Assembly (NCBI GenBank): GCA_947396885.1
Contig: OX377201.1
Location: 61,220,623-61,284,622, forward strand
DNA: 64,000 nucleotides
Reading direction: 5' to 3'
DNA from: Heligmosomoides polygyrus polygyrus
Taxonomy: Eukaryota; Nematoda; Chromadorea; Rhabditida; Heligmosomidae
Below the pieces are notes generated by a model. The model was not told the DNA's origin and did no database searches. It was given only the letters and a program-made list of their open reading frames with translations. This document shows, piece by piece, positions 1-10,299 of the stretch. Every line of letters starts with the position of its first letter. The stretch's first letter is position 1. Made by a program: the position numbers and the translations under genes.

Positions 1-1700
1 AGCATCGTCATGGTGTGTATATGCTCGATCGTGATGAATCCTCTCCGAAATCATGTTTGTTCGCATGGCTGCCCTTCGTCCAGCGTTCTGCTAATCCTAT
101 TCAGGTTGACTCGAGTGAACAGCTTGTAGACTACGGACAGCAGGTAGGTCGGGCGATAGTTGCAAATGTCGTGCACCTCACCCTTCTTGTATAGCAAGGA
201 TGCCTTGCCGGTCTTCCACTGACCACTGGTGAGATGGAACCTTGCACTCCGACAGGTAGCGTGTGAAGAGCCGCGCCAGGGTGTTGATGGGCACTGCGGG
301 AGGTTCTTCAGGTGTTCGGGTATGACCCTGTCGGGACTTGGTGCTGTAGGTTTCTTTACCGACGGGAGGGAGAACAGAGGGGACGACGCGCCATCCTGCG
401 GAAGATGGCATGGGAGCAGGTGGACGTGGCTATCGAAGAAATTGGCGTAGAGGTCGTGGACGACCTTCTTCATTGCCCTTCTCGAAGAGGTGACGGCTCC
501 ATCAGGACGTTGGAGAGCGGCCATCATGGTCTTGAAGTTGGCGAAGTTCCGGCGGGCATTGCAGATGCCCCACCCTGCAGCTACCCCCCTCTGCAGCTTC
601 AGCCAACACTTCTGCCCTTCTCTCATTAAGATCTTTCCTTATCACGGGTCTGCAGAGCTTCGCAAGCTTGAACGTCAGTTGGTAGTTGCCTGACGCTCGT
701 GCTGCTCCACGCTGGCATATCAGCTTGAGAGTTTCCGGAGACAGACGTCTCTTGGTGGACTTCAAGCTCTTGGCTCCCTTAGCACTCTTGAGGAGACGGT
801 GCTCGAAGCGGTCGTTTTCTTCGTTGATGTTGTCCATGACGGCATCTTCCCAAAGGCCGACAAGAGAGGTGTAAAGGTCCCAGTGGGTGGTTGTTCTGGG
901 ACTCCTCTTCTTAAACTTCTCGGCATTCTTTCCTTGAAAAAAAACAGAACCTTGCGCGAAGGGGGCTGTGGTCCGATCCCGTGCAGAACTTGTGAACAAC
1001 GGAGAGGTCGGTCAGGCAATATTTGCGGTTGGAGATGATCCAGTAGATTTCGTTGTGGAACTGTACACCAAAGAACTCCCAGGTTCTTTGTAGGGCGGGA
1101 GTCTTCCAGAACTGTCAGTTTCCATAGATTGTCTTGGTCGATATGATGAACTCAGACATTCTTTCATCTTACTCGTCCCACTTCGAACCGTGGTTTTCGA
1201 TGTAAAGTTCTTCCGGCGACCTTCGTGGCCCGATCTTCGCGTTGAAGTTGCCGACGATCACCTTGTAGTAGGTGTGATCTTCCTTATAGAACTTCTCCAG
1301 CTCCACGTAGAAGGCTTCGACGTCTTCGCCGTCGTAGTCGGATGTTGGGGCGTACGCGACGAACACAGTCAAAGCTGGCACGGAGCCACATCGCTTCAGT
1401 CGCAGACGTCCGATTCGGCTTGTCAGAGACTCGTACGAATCGATGTTCATGGACAAGTGCGTGTTGACGAGGACATCAACGCCGTTTACTCCCTGCTGTC
1501 GCATGTTCCGGTGAACAGTTCTTCTACGGAGTCGTAGGCGGCGTATACGAGGTGGTGTCTTCTCGTCTCGGTCAGTCTCCGATGACGTCGTACTTGATCT
1601 TCCTGGCTTGCATTATCAGGTCCTCGACGGAGGCTTCCGATGCGAGCGTGCGAGCGTTAGAAGTACACATTGTTATCATAGTCCTCAATTTGCGTAGCCT
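1..1700 (-). mobile_element. RTE-type LINE fragment (family F1), endonuclease to reverse transcriptase
   Basis: This is a degenerate non-LTR retrotransposon read on the minus strand and cut by the left window edge. From right to left it has an AP-endonuclease piece (about 1169-1504, with VAYAPTSD and VGNFNAKIG motifs), a basic linker (502-999, with KRRLSPETLKLICQRG), and the start of the reverse transcriptase (about 51-250, with an NYRPTYLLSVVYKLFTR block). The pieces lie in different frames, so the copy is dead. The arrangement matches RTE/Bov-B elements whose fragments are often annotated as craniofacial development protein 2-like in nematodes. Related copies of the same family lie at about 20050, 52600 and 54301. 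Confidence 0.85.
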
Positions 1701-1984
1701 GATTAGCCCAGAGATTTTAGTAACCTATCCGTACTCGTCCTTTGCATCACTGCAGAATGGGGGCTTATTAGGGTCAGGGTTAACTGGCCTTTGCGGGTAG
1801 GGTTAACTTCCAAAAAGCTTCGCTAACACGGCCAAAGAGAAACGGAGATGTTGAAGTACAGATGTATGATTTTATTTTTTAGAAGTGCTCACATCGGGGA
1901 GAGGGTATCCTTAAATTCCCTTATATGTGCACTTTACCAGAGCACATATAAGGAACTACATATTTTTTCGCCAAATCTCTACAT
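1701..1984. other. Intergenic, nothing assigned
   Basis: Low-complexity intergenic DNA between the RTE fragment and the hAT-like element. No coding region or RNA gene is supported. The last eight bases (1977-1984, CTCTACAT) are the left half of an imperfect target duplication of the next element. Confidence 0.5.
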
Positions 1985-3472
1985 CAGGGATGAGCGGGTA
2001 ATAATATTTTGAATCCCGGATAACGGATAACGGATAATCTTGCCCAAAAATTGCTGAATAACAAAAAATGGATAACGAACAAACAACAAGGAATAAACTG
2101 GTTTAAATTGCTCTTATTTCGACAGCAGATCTGGAGCTGAACCATTGTTAATTTATAAGCCATTCCTAGACGTTTTAGTAGTGTTTTTTGAACGTAGTAC
2201 AGCCGCCGCATTAACTGCGCTCTATGAGATTTTCGCAGAAGAAAGAGAAACTAATAGCAACATCTCGCCTTTCGCCTGATTCCAGAGAGTCGGTTGGATT
2301 GATCAAACAACTGCCCAGTTCTTTTTTCAATTAAAGCTGCTGAAAATAGAATTGCCCTTGGAAGAGCAATTCCTCCGATGTCTCTTGACTTTGAAGACTA
2401 TGAAGACAGAAGACGTCAGCCGAATAAAGTCCACATAGCAGTTTTGATTCTACACCATGATGAGAATCGTTATTGTTGTTGCTGTTCGATAGCATTCCAA
2501 GATAAGAGGTAGTAGAACGTGGAACTATCCGGGGATACAATACCAACTTTCTATTGGCTAGCCACTACAAGCCATTGACTAAGTCAAACACACATTCAAA
2601 GAGTTAGGTCATTCGGAAGGGCGGAAGGAGAATATCCGACGCATTCCTAAAAGGGAGAGTAGTTATGCAATAGAGAAGCGTCACTAGAAAATTCTCACGA
2701 TTTGGGCTCACAACTATCTGCAAAATCTCAATCTGCATGTCTTGCAGTACTCGCGATGATAAGTTTGTTTGTGTAGCATAGTTTGCTGCACCGCTAAAAT
2801 GTTTGATGGAGCAGTCGCTCTCTCTCTCTATGTATCTGGATTAAATTTATTTCCCTTGCACTCCTATTCGCTGCGGTATTGCAGTATTTGTTTGATGATT
2901 CACACAGCATATGGCTAAAGAATACCTTCAACACATGCAATTAAATCGAAAACACTGCAATCGTGGAACCACAATGATGCGACGCAAAGGACGGCGGTAA
3001 AAATTCTTCCTAGGTTGCGCCAGGCCCTACATTTCTTGCGGTCGCTAGTAGCAGTTTGTATGCCTTCTCGATCTGCACATGCCTTAAGACGAATGAACAG
3101 TTTTATGTTTAATATATATCTATTAAGCATAGAATTGTTCATACATAGAAGTATGAATTTGCCTCATAGATGTATGAGTACAGGGTTATCGACTCTGGAA
3201 GAATGGAAATTAGACACCCTTAAAACTATGTAGCTAGTTTCCAAATGAAGCCACAACTAATCCTTCTGAATTTGAATGGCTTCTGTTGTTTCTGACGACC
3301 ACTCCTGCGATCATGAAGGATCCCACATAGTCCACCTATCACCAAACCTGGATTTATCTATTTGTTGTTGGTTATCCGGTCCAAAATCGCTGAATAACGA
3401 ACAACAAAACGGATATGCCAACCCCCCCCCCCGAAAAGCGGATAACGTTAACGATCAATCCGCTCATTCCTG
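1985..3472. mobile_element. hAT-like non-autonomous transposon, 1.49 kb, GGATAAC subterminal repeats
   Basis: The left end reads CAGGGATGAGCGG and the right end CCGCTCATTCCTG, an imperfect terminal inverted repeat with one mismatch. The flanks CTCTACAT (1977-1984) and CTCCACAA (3473-3480) agree at 6 of 8 positions, as expected for an aged 8-bp hAT duplication. Just inside both ends are clusters of GGATAAC or its complement. No transposase is encoded. A short stretch near 2550-2590 resembles the middle of the tRNA-derived SINE seen elsewhere in the window. The hAT assignment is inferred from termini and duplication length. Confidence 0.65.
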
Positions 3473-3480
3473 CTCCACAA

Positions 3481-4462
3481 TTCTCATACCCGTATTGCGC
3501 CATGTCTTCGATATACAAAGCAATGGCAGCTTTTTCTTGAGAATTTCTTGGAAGTCTGGGCCGTAATAATTCGTTAAGACTGTTTCAGAAGAGTTAAAAC
3601 GAAGCAGACCAGCGGTATCCTGAACGTGCGAGAGCTTCCCATTGTCTCCCTCTGTTTTTTAGTGGACTTCATACTCAGATGTTCAATCCGTGGTGCCTCC
3701 ACCTAAAAATTGTTCATTTTTGTGGGTTATCAGCTTCTAAACTAGTTTTTGTTTATACTGGGCTTGTTGGCCCCGTAGCTCAATTTACGCAGCCGACATT
3801 ATGCTTCGGAGGTTTGAGAAAGGCGTTGGTAAAAGTGGTCTGTTTTGGATCTCTGATGTCAGCGAAAGCCGCTACTTATGACCTATTCGTCGCAGCAAGA
3901 GCGCTAATGAAAACGATCGGGATGGGGAGGGGGGGGGGGCAATCTTAATGGTCAGACACGCAGCAGTGGTTGCGCGCTGAATAGTGTTACTTTTTAGCCC
4001 TGCGTACACTTTCGCGGCAACGCCGCAAGCGACAGGCGGCAAAACTGTCTCGTGAAAGTGGAAGGACAGCGTGGCGTGGCACTCATCCTCAGTTTTGCCG
4101 CATCACTCCACCGCCAACACAGTTTCATTATCATTATCAGTTTCCATTCTAGAGATCAGCTAGAGCCTAAGCAGCAGTCTGTAGGGGCAAAGCGGCTGCA
4201 GCGGCAATAATGCCTTGAATCGTTATTGCCGCTGCCGTTTTGGCGGCCAGGCGGCTCATCAGCGGCAGGTTTTGCCGCCGGCGGCGACCTCCGCGTTCCT
4301 GCGCTATGTTCAAAGATAGGGCTCCGCCGCAAAAGGCCTTTAGCGACCTACATATGATGAAGCACTGCCAGCCTAGAGAGTTTATTTTGAAACACGAAAG
4401 AAAAATAAACGAACTGCAAGAGTCTGCAAAAGTCAACCCCTTTGTGGCGCGTGCCACGAACT
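3481..4462. other. Intergenic with GGCGGCAAAAC motifs and a small hairpin
   Basis: No gene is supported. The segment 4010-4340 is unusually rich in CCGCC/GGCGG words, with repeated GGCAAAAC and GTTTTGCCG in both orientations. Positions about 4197-4232 form a hairpin with arms GCAGCGGCAATAA and its complement. ORFs of up to 128 codons across this zone overlap the neighbouring foldback and follow the GC-rich repeats, so I do not call them genes. Confidence 0.5.
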
Positions 4463-4463
4463 A

Positions 4464-5563
4464 CAGTACCGCCGCTAAACATTCAACCAAACGACGTTTG
4501 CGACGCAAAAACGCGTTTTTTGCGTCGCATCATGATAACTTTCTCCAAAGTAAAGCCTTTCTCGCCAAAATTTACAAGGGATCCTGCCGTCATCCTAGCT
4601 ACCACTGGGCATGCGACCGCCATTAAAAAGTGGATGGAAGCCTGAAAACCAGTGCCGCAATTAACGAGGGTCCTAATTACTGTGACCCGACCCAACACCG
4701 TCGCCGAGTCTCGTCTAATTATGTCCCCAGGCAGAATTACCGCTGCCCAGTTGAATTTTAAACTTCTTAAACCTAATTAAATTGTATTTTCCTGCCGCTT
4801 ATGATCTTGCCCTGGCTGCAACGATTCATTTGGTACCAAATAGCGCCGGAAGATATGCACTGAGAGTGCTGTTGCTTCAACCGATTTCGCTTATTTCAAC
4901 GAAAGAATTCTCAGTCTAGGACCTGTTATTGTAGCTTGCTATCCACTCATCTTTAAGGAATGAAAATGACATGGAAATTTAGGTTTTGAGTTCATTTTGG
5001 GCATTTGCGTACTGGTTGCAGTTTGTCAAGCTGCAAGTGAGTCTTGATAGAAAGCACTCTCTATCGCCGATTTTAGCTGCGAATATCAATGTACTAAGCG
5101 GATGAATTAGTCTAAAAATATGCTGGCTAACCGTACATAAGGTAGAGACTCCAATTATCAAATGTCGAGAAGGCAGGTGATCAGATGGCAGGATTTCAGC
5201 GGATTAAAGTGACGACTTCTTTCAGAAGTGCGACTGAACTTCTAAAGCATTTCATGTCCAGTCTTCGCAGAATGAAAAATGGAAAGCCCAGTATTGTAAT
5301 TATGCAATTATTTGGTAAAAATCTTCAGCCAGTTCGGACGTCAATATTTGGACGCATCAGATCCAGCGCTGATGTAGAGGCGTTCTTCGATCATAATTGC
5401 GCTGACCTGACATGCCCACAGAGACAGTGCACTCGGCTAAATGACCATCGAATCGCTCATTTCTCTTTCTCGTAATTACGGACCGGTTAATTTAAAGCAG
5501 CTCACCGTTATCGATCCAGGTTGCCAAATCCTGACGAGCTTCTGGGTTTTCCGAATTGCGTAG
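4464..5563. repeat. Left arm of foldback inverted repeat
   Basis: This arm is the reverse complement of 6627-7723 over about 1.1 kb with only a few mismatches, for example an extra base near 4504 against the partner and small changes near 4765 and 4953. It contains the unknown ORF at 5185-5475. Confidence 0.9.
5185..5475 (+). CDS. Unknown 96-aa ORF in left foldback arm
   Basis: I do not recognise this protein. It starts MAGFQRIKVTTSF, is basic in its first half (motif MSSLRRMKNGKPSIVIMQ), and then has RSSADVEAFFDHNC followed by a Cys-containing tail. The frame stays open for about 14 codons upstream of the ATG. The same reading frame is present in the other arm (6742-7002), where it ends early by a frame change near the C-terminus, so the common core is about 80 residues. 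It could be a relic of the autonomous element, a captured host piece or a chance ORF. Its preservation in both arms may only reflect arm homogenisation. Confidence 0.3.
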   Translation: MAGFQRIKVTTSFRSATELLKHFMSSLRRMKNGKPSIVIMQLFGKNLQPVRTSIFGRIRSSADVEAFFDHNCADLTCPQRQCTRLNDHRIAHFSFS

Positions 5564-6004
5564 ATCGCGCTGATTCCGTAATACTTAAAATTGTTTCCCC
5601 AATCAGCAGGATTTCAAAAAATATATGTATATATATGTTCTATTTTAACGTCGAGTTGGACACTTTCGAAATCAAATCGGACATTTTTCGAAGCAAATTG
5701 GACACTCTTCTAAATGTAAGCTAGAGTCAGAATTTTAAAGCAAATTAAACGTCTTCCAAATTAAAACGTGCTCCTTACAAATTAGACCACAAACTCTCCG
5801 AAAAGGGTTAAATAGTTTTTTGGCCAAGGAAAAATTGCTATAACTTTTTTTAACTTCTTTTAGTTCAGCTGCCCGAACGAGTGTAATAATTTTATGCAAT
5901 TTTTGTTTTGTTTAAAAAATAAACTAAATTTTATTTTGAAGCGCAAAGAGGCAACGATCATTTAGTGCATCAAAGGCCAGATTGCGCCGTGCTCTTGAAA
6001 AGCA

Positions 6005-6158
6005 CGTCGCGATTTTTATTTGATTGATAGTGTGAACGCTGCTTACATGAGGCATCAAAATGAGAAAATGTGTATTTTTACAATGGTCTGTGTTATACAA
6101 GCGTGAGACTGCATGCAATCATGTAATTTTGCTATCAATTGAATAAAAATCGCGACGC
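6005..6158. mobile_element. Small nested inverted-repeat element (MITE-like)
   Basis: Inside the foldback spacer, CGTCGCGATTTTTATT at the left is matched by AATAAAAATCGCGACG at the right, each followed inward by a near copy of the other (TGATTGATAG and CTATCAATTG). The total is about 150 bp. It could be an independent MITE insertion or a stem of the foldback itself. No target duplication was established. Confidence 0.45.
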
Positions 6159-6626
6159 CTTTTACAATATCGCTGCTTTTATGCTCTTTAAAACAAGCTA
6201 TAAACAACTATTTTCCACAAAAAATGGTAATTCTTTAAAACTTCAAGAGAAGTATTCACTTTTGGGTAAGTGATTTAAAACTTCAAAGAGATTTTACTTA
6301 AATTTTCCTTAAACATTTTTTTAAATGCTCAGTTCAGTGTAGAAAAAGCGCATCTCGATTTGGACCGAACTTCACCTGAAAAGTGTCCAATTTGAATTGA
6401 AAGGTGCGCATTTTAAAATCGACGTAGAAATAGTAGTAGTAATCAAGGTCAGCTTGTACGCTAATTAGCATTACCACTCGTAGTAAGGAACTAACTAACT
6501 TGCTGTTTCACCACAAATATTTTTTTAAATAGAAAAATAAAATAGAGTCGACTGGGCTTGACAGCTGCTGAAATTAAATTTTTGAGAACTTTACACACTG
6601 ACCAACAAATTCATGAGATGATCTTC

Positions 6627-7723
6627 GCAATTCGGAAAACCCAAAAGCTCGTCAGGATTTGGCAACCTGGATCGATAACGGTGAGCTGCTTAAAATTAAC
6701 CGGTCCGTAATTGCGAGAAAGAGAAATGAGCGATTCGATGGTCATTTAGCCGAGTGCACTGTCTCTGTAGGGCATGTCAGGTCAGCGCAATTATGATCGA
6801 AGAACGCCTCTACATCAGCGCTGGATCTGATGCGTCCAAATATTGACGTCCGAACTGGCTGAAGATTTTTAGCAAATAATTGCATAATTACAATACTGGG
6901 CTTTCCATTTTTCATTCTGCGAAGACTGGACATGAAATGCTTTAGAAGTTCAGTCGCACTTCTGAAAGAAGTCGTCACTTTAATCAGCTGAAATCCTGCC
7001 ATCTGATCACCTGCCTTCTCGACATTTGATAATTGGAGTCTCTACCTTATGTACGGTTAGCCAGCATATTTTTAGACTAATTCATCCGCTTAGTACATTG
7101 ATATTCGCAGCTAAAATCGGCGATAGAGAGTGCTTTCTATCAAGACTCACTTGCAGCTTGACAAACTGCAACCAGTACGCAAATGCCCAAAATGAACTCA
7201 AAACCTAAATTTCCATGTCATTTTCATTCCTTAAAGTTGAGTGGATAGCAAGCTACAATAACAGGTCCTAGACTGAGAATTCTTTCGTTGAAATAAGCGA
7301 AATCGGTTGAAGCAACAGCACTCTCAGTGCATATCTTCCGGCGCTATTTGGTACCAAATGAATCGTTGCAGCCAGGGCAAGATCATAAGCGGCAGGAAAA
7401 TACAATTTAATTAGGTTTAAGAAATTTAAAATTCAACTGGGCAGCGGTAATTCTGCCTGGGGACATAATTAGACGAGACTCGGCGACGGTGTTGGGTCGG
7501 GTCACAGTAATTAGGACCCTCGTTAATTGCGGCACTGGTTTTCAGGCTTCCATCCACTTTTTAATGGCGGTCGCATGCCCAGTGGTAGCTAGGATAATGG
7601 CAGGATCCCTTGTAAATTTTGGCGAGAAAGGCTTTACTTTGGAGAAAGTTATCATGATGCGACGCAAAAAACGCGTTTTTGCGTCGCAAACGTCGTTTGG
7701 TTGAATGTTTAGCGGCGGTACTG
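6627..7723. repeat. Right arm of foldback inverted repeat
   Basis: Reverse complement of the left arm. It ends GGCGGTACTG followed by TA. Confidence 0.9.
6742..7002 (-). CDS. Second copy of the unknown foldback ORF (86 aa)
   Basis: This minus-strand copy of the ORF at 5185-5475 differs at two residues in the shared core (R to L and G to A) and diverges after the Cys-Pro at its C-terminus because of a small indel. Function unknown. Confidence 0.3.
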   Translation of the reverse strand: MAGFQLIKVTTSFRSATELLKHFMSSLRRMKNGKPSIVIMQLFAKNLQPVRTSIFGRIRSSADVEAFFDHNCADLTCPTETVHSAK

Positions 7724-7725
7724 TA

Positions 7726-8094
7726 GTGTGTGCTGGTACAGTTACGAAGTCTAACGCTCTTGTAACTGCATAAACTGCTATTGGTACCTCTGCTCAGCTA
7801 TTAGAGGGTCCTTCGGTGCACCTAATTAGAGGAAATGGTTATTTCGGGAGGGGATTGGATGACCTAATCTAAGCGATAGGCAATTGTTGCTATTGTGAAA
7901 CGACTTTGGGTTCTTTCATGACACGAAGCTTCATTTCTAAAAGCCACATATTTAAATACAATACAGCATAACTCGGGAGTTTGTTAGAGCTCTGTTTCTC
8001 CCATAACAGGCCACCCAGGAGCGATGCCTCTTGGTCAGTGGCGATTCATCGCGCGTGCGGCAGAGGCCGCCGAAAACGTGCGGCGAAAACTTGT
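7726..8094. other. Intergenic, nothing assigned
   Basis: AT-rich sequence between the foldback element and a SINE. No supported feature was seen. Confidence 0.4.
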
Positions 8095-8302
8095 ATGTTC
8101 GTACTACCAGCCCGTATTTGGCCATACAATGACTTGCGGTGGTCAGCCGATGAATAAGTCAGCGCTTTATCCTTCCCAGACAAGTCTGGTATCAATTCAC
8201 CGAGGGATGGAAGGCTTGGTTGGCCAGGGCGGGAAATCAGAACCAGGAACCTGGTATCGGGTGCAGGCGACAGTCGGCTCATCATCCGGCTGGGCTACAC
8301 GC
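8095..8302 (-). mobile_element. tRNA-derived SINE (family S1), minus orientation
   Basis: Read on the minus strand this begins with a tRNA-like head (GGCTGTCGCC, CGATACCAGGTTCCTGG, then a degenerate B-box GATTTCCCGCCC) and continues with the S1 body (GCCAACCAAGCCTTCC, GACTTGTCTGGGAAGGATAA, TCATCGGCTGACC). The same body appears at about 10585, 12841, 13669 and 49052. Pol III origin is inferred from the tRNA-like head. Confidence 0.75.
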
Positions 8303-9250
8303 ACTCCCAAAACGCATTATTTCCAAAAATTCAAAACACAGCCCACGCGCCCTTGGGCTTAGATAACCCGTTATAAAGGGATTGTCGGTCTTTTTGCCAT
8401 TTTCGTGAAAGACGACGTAAAACCAACAGATGCCGCGGAAGGAATCGTAGCGTCCCAGACGTCCCTAGAGGTGCTGACTACACTGCTGCCATCACCGTCA
8501 GTCACCTTGATTCCCAGCTCAGCAAGCTCGGCCAGATACACGAGGGTATTTCCGTACCCCTCGAGCAAACGACGCCAAGATCGAACTGTTTTGCACCGTG
8601 AGCGAGAACATTGACGGTCATTACGCAGGTCGCCGCCACCATTTTGCTGGCCCGCGAGCCATGCGTGCATCGGAGCTACACCTGTGCGGTCGTGTCTGTG
8701 GTCAGAGCATGGCAAACTCGGCCACGTCATGGGTTTCATCTGTCGTGGAGAGCAGAACGCCATATTATGCTCTTCGTATTCAGCTAAATAGCAGAAGCGT
8801 CGTTCCCCCGAAGGCGCCTTCTCGCGCCTGTCTCTGATCTACACGTCCCGTCCATCGCCTTCCACATTCTCTGAATCCCGACCTTCCCTGTCCATCAACA
8901 TGCCCATCTCCAGAGCATCGTCCTTCCCATGGTTTCCGAATTCCACTGTCCGAACTTTGCCTTCAATGCTGTCCGAAGCCAGTAGTCTATGACTTCGCTT
9001 CTTGCCGATCTGCGAGCTTTCTTCCCATCGTACACTTCCCAATTCGAGACTGGTTGACTACGTTCCGCACTATTCGCCGAAGCCAGCGATCAGCCGCTTC
9101 AACGCAGGTGTTGAATGTTGAAGACGGTCCCTAAAATTAGGGTACTTTTCCGCATACACATTTCCACTTCTAGATGCGTAGTTTTCGTTTCGCACTTCTA
9201 AGCTGCGTGGAATCTCACGTTCAGGTGACGCGACGTGGTGCTAACTTTGG
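8303..9250. other. Unassigned, ORFs on both strands without recognised motifs
   Basis: A minus-strand ORF of 130 codons lies at 8371-8763 and a 67-codon one at 8839-9042. I see no domain in either, and their codons compete with open frames on the plus strand. They may be decayed transposon or gene remnants. Confidence 0.35.
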
Positions 9251-9264
9251 CATACTGCTATTGT

Positions 9265-9715
9265 GGCGGAGTGGCGTTCTACCCCCCGCCCTTTAAAGGG
9301 AGGCGTGGCAAATGTCGGCGTCTCCACTATCTCCTAACAAGGAAGGGTTCCCAACTCAAGAGGCTTTTGCGATGCTATTTTGACAGGAGGTAGAGCCCTG
9401 TGAGCGGAGTCCAGAACCTCGGTTAGTTTTTGCTGAACGCCTTTTTAAGGACCTGAAAAGGAGGTCTGAAAGCGTGCGCGTAACTATCATCAACCCCTAC
9501 GACACTCCACGAGATATGAATCGACGGCGCAGTTGGTAGGAGGGGCGCCTCATAAGAGCACATCGTTGGGGTTTTGAGTTCGAGTCCGGGTGCTACCAAT
9601 ATTCTTGCGCGTATTAGTTTGTTGTTATGACGCATTCTCATGATCACAGAAGGCAACTTTAGATCATCAATGCTTACAACAAACCAAGACTGTCTATTTT
9701 CGCCTTCATAAGTGC
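9265..9715 (+). repeat. tRNA-like dispersed repeat (family S2), left copy
   Basis: This repeat contains a tRNA-like block at about 9513-9595: a GGCGCAGTTGG A-box-like stretch, a CTCATAA stretch like an anticodon loop, and GAGTTCGAGTCCGGG like a B box. It is followed by a tail with TTAGTTTGTTGTTATGACGC. It is repeated in inverted orientation at 11745-12225, and its 5' part matches sequence at 62930-63120. A SINE derived from a tRNA is the likeliest explanation; the tRNA fold is not intact at its 5' end. Confidence 0.6.
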
Positions 9716-10291
9716 TAGTTTCCCAACAATACCTATCCGTACTATATCATTTCTCTGGAAATAAAAAGTTCTGTATTGCTCTCCCTTTTAGTCAATAGCT
9801 ATTATATCACATGCGCTTTTCACACCAACAACATCTTAAAAGGTCAGTGAGGAACAATCTTCTCCCTGACAAGGAATGTCCACTTCTTCTTCTTCGTTGA
9901 ACGCGCAATCCGTGGGTGTAGAGAAAGGTCCTGGGTAAACATCGACGTACCCAGCTGCCACCCACACGTATGACAAACATGGGAAGGTCCCATTTTCATT
10001 ACACTACCTCTAACTTGAACCGCCTCTTCTTCCTGACAGTCGATATCTCAATATATAGTGTCCAGGAGGAATCCTTTTATGGCATCAGCAACCACAATCC
10101 CTCTCCTTGTCGGAGAAGTGAAATCCGGTGTGAAAGTGAAAAGTAGTCGGATGACAACACGTTCAGGTGAGAACGACATTTTTACCACACTTATGTACCG
10201 ATATGGCCCAGGTCCATAATATTCAATCATAAGGTACGCGAATTTGTGCGCAGTTACGGTATTATTCGTGATATGGTATGATATGGCAGTG
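9716..10291. other. Intergenic, nothing assigned
   Basis: No supported gene, repeat or RNA was seen. Positions 10292-10299 (GTGCAGAT) are the left target duplication of the next element. Confidence 0.4.
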
Positions 10292-10299
10292 GTGCAGAT

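Larger units (their letters stand above)
4464..7723. mobile_element. Large foldback transposon, 3.26 kb, TA target duplication
   Basis: The element starts CAGTACCGCCGC and ends with its exact complement, flanked by TA at 4462-4463 and 7724-7725. That is the terminus and target style of the Tc1/mariner superfamily. The inverted arms are about 1.1 kb each, separated by about 1.06 kb of AT-rich spacer, and differ at only a handful of positions. A palindrome built on GCGACGCAAAAACGCG lies just inside each end. No transposase is recognisable. Each arm carries the same ORF of unknown function. The near identity of the arms indicates recent origin or ongoing arm homogenisation. Confidence 0.75.

Noticed and set aside
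3773..3800. GGCCCCGTAGCTCAATTTACG resembling a tRNA 5' half
   Set aside because: No B box, anticodon arm or acceptor partner follows.
4240..4626. 128-codon ORF
   Set aside because: Crosses from a GC-rich repeat zone into the foldback arm, so it spans a transposon boundary.
8371..8763. 130-codon minus-strand ORF
   Set aside because: No recognised motif and competing frames; listed only as unassigned sequence.
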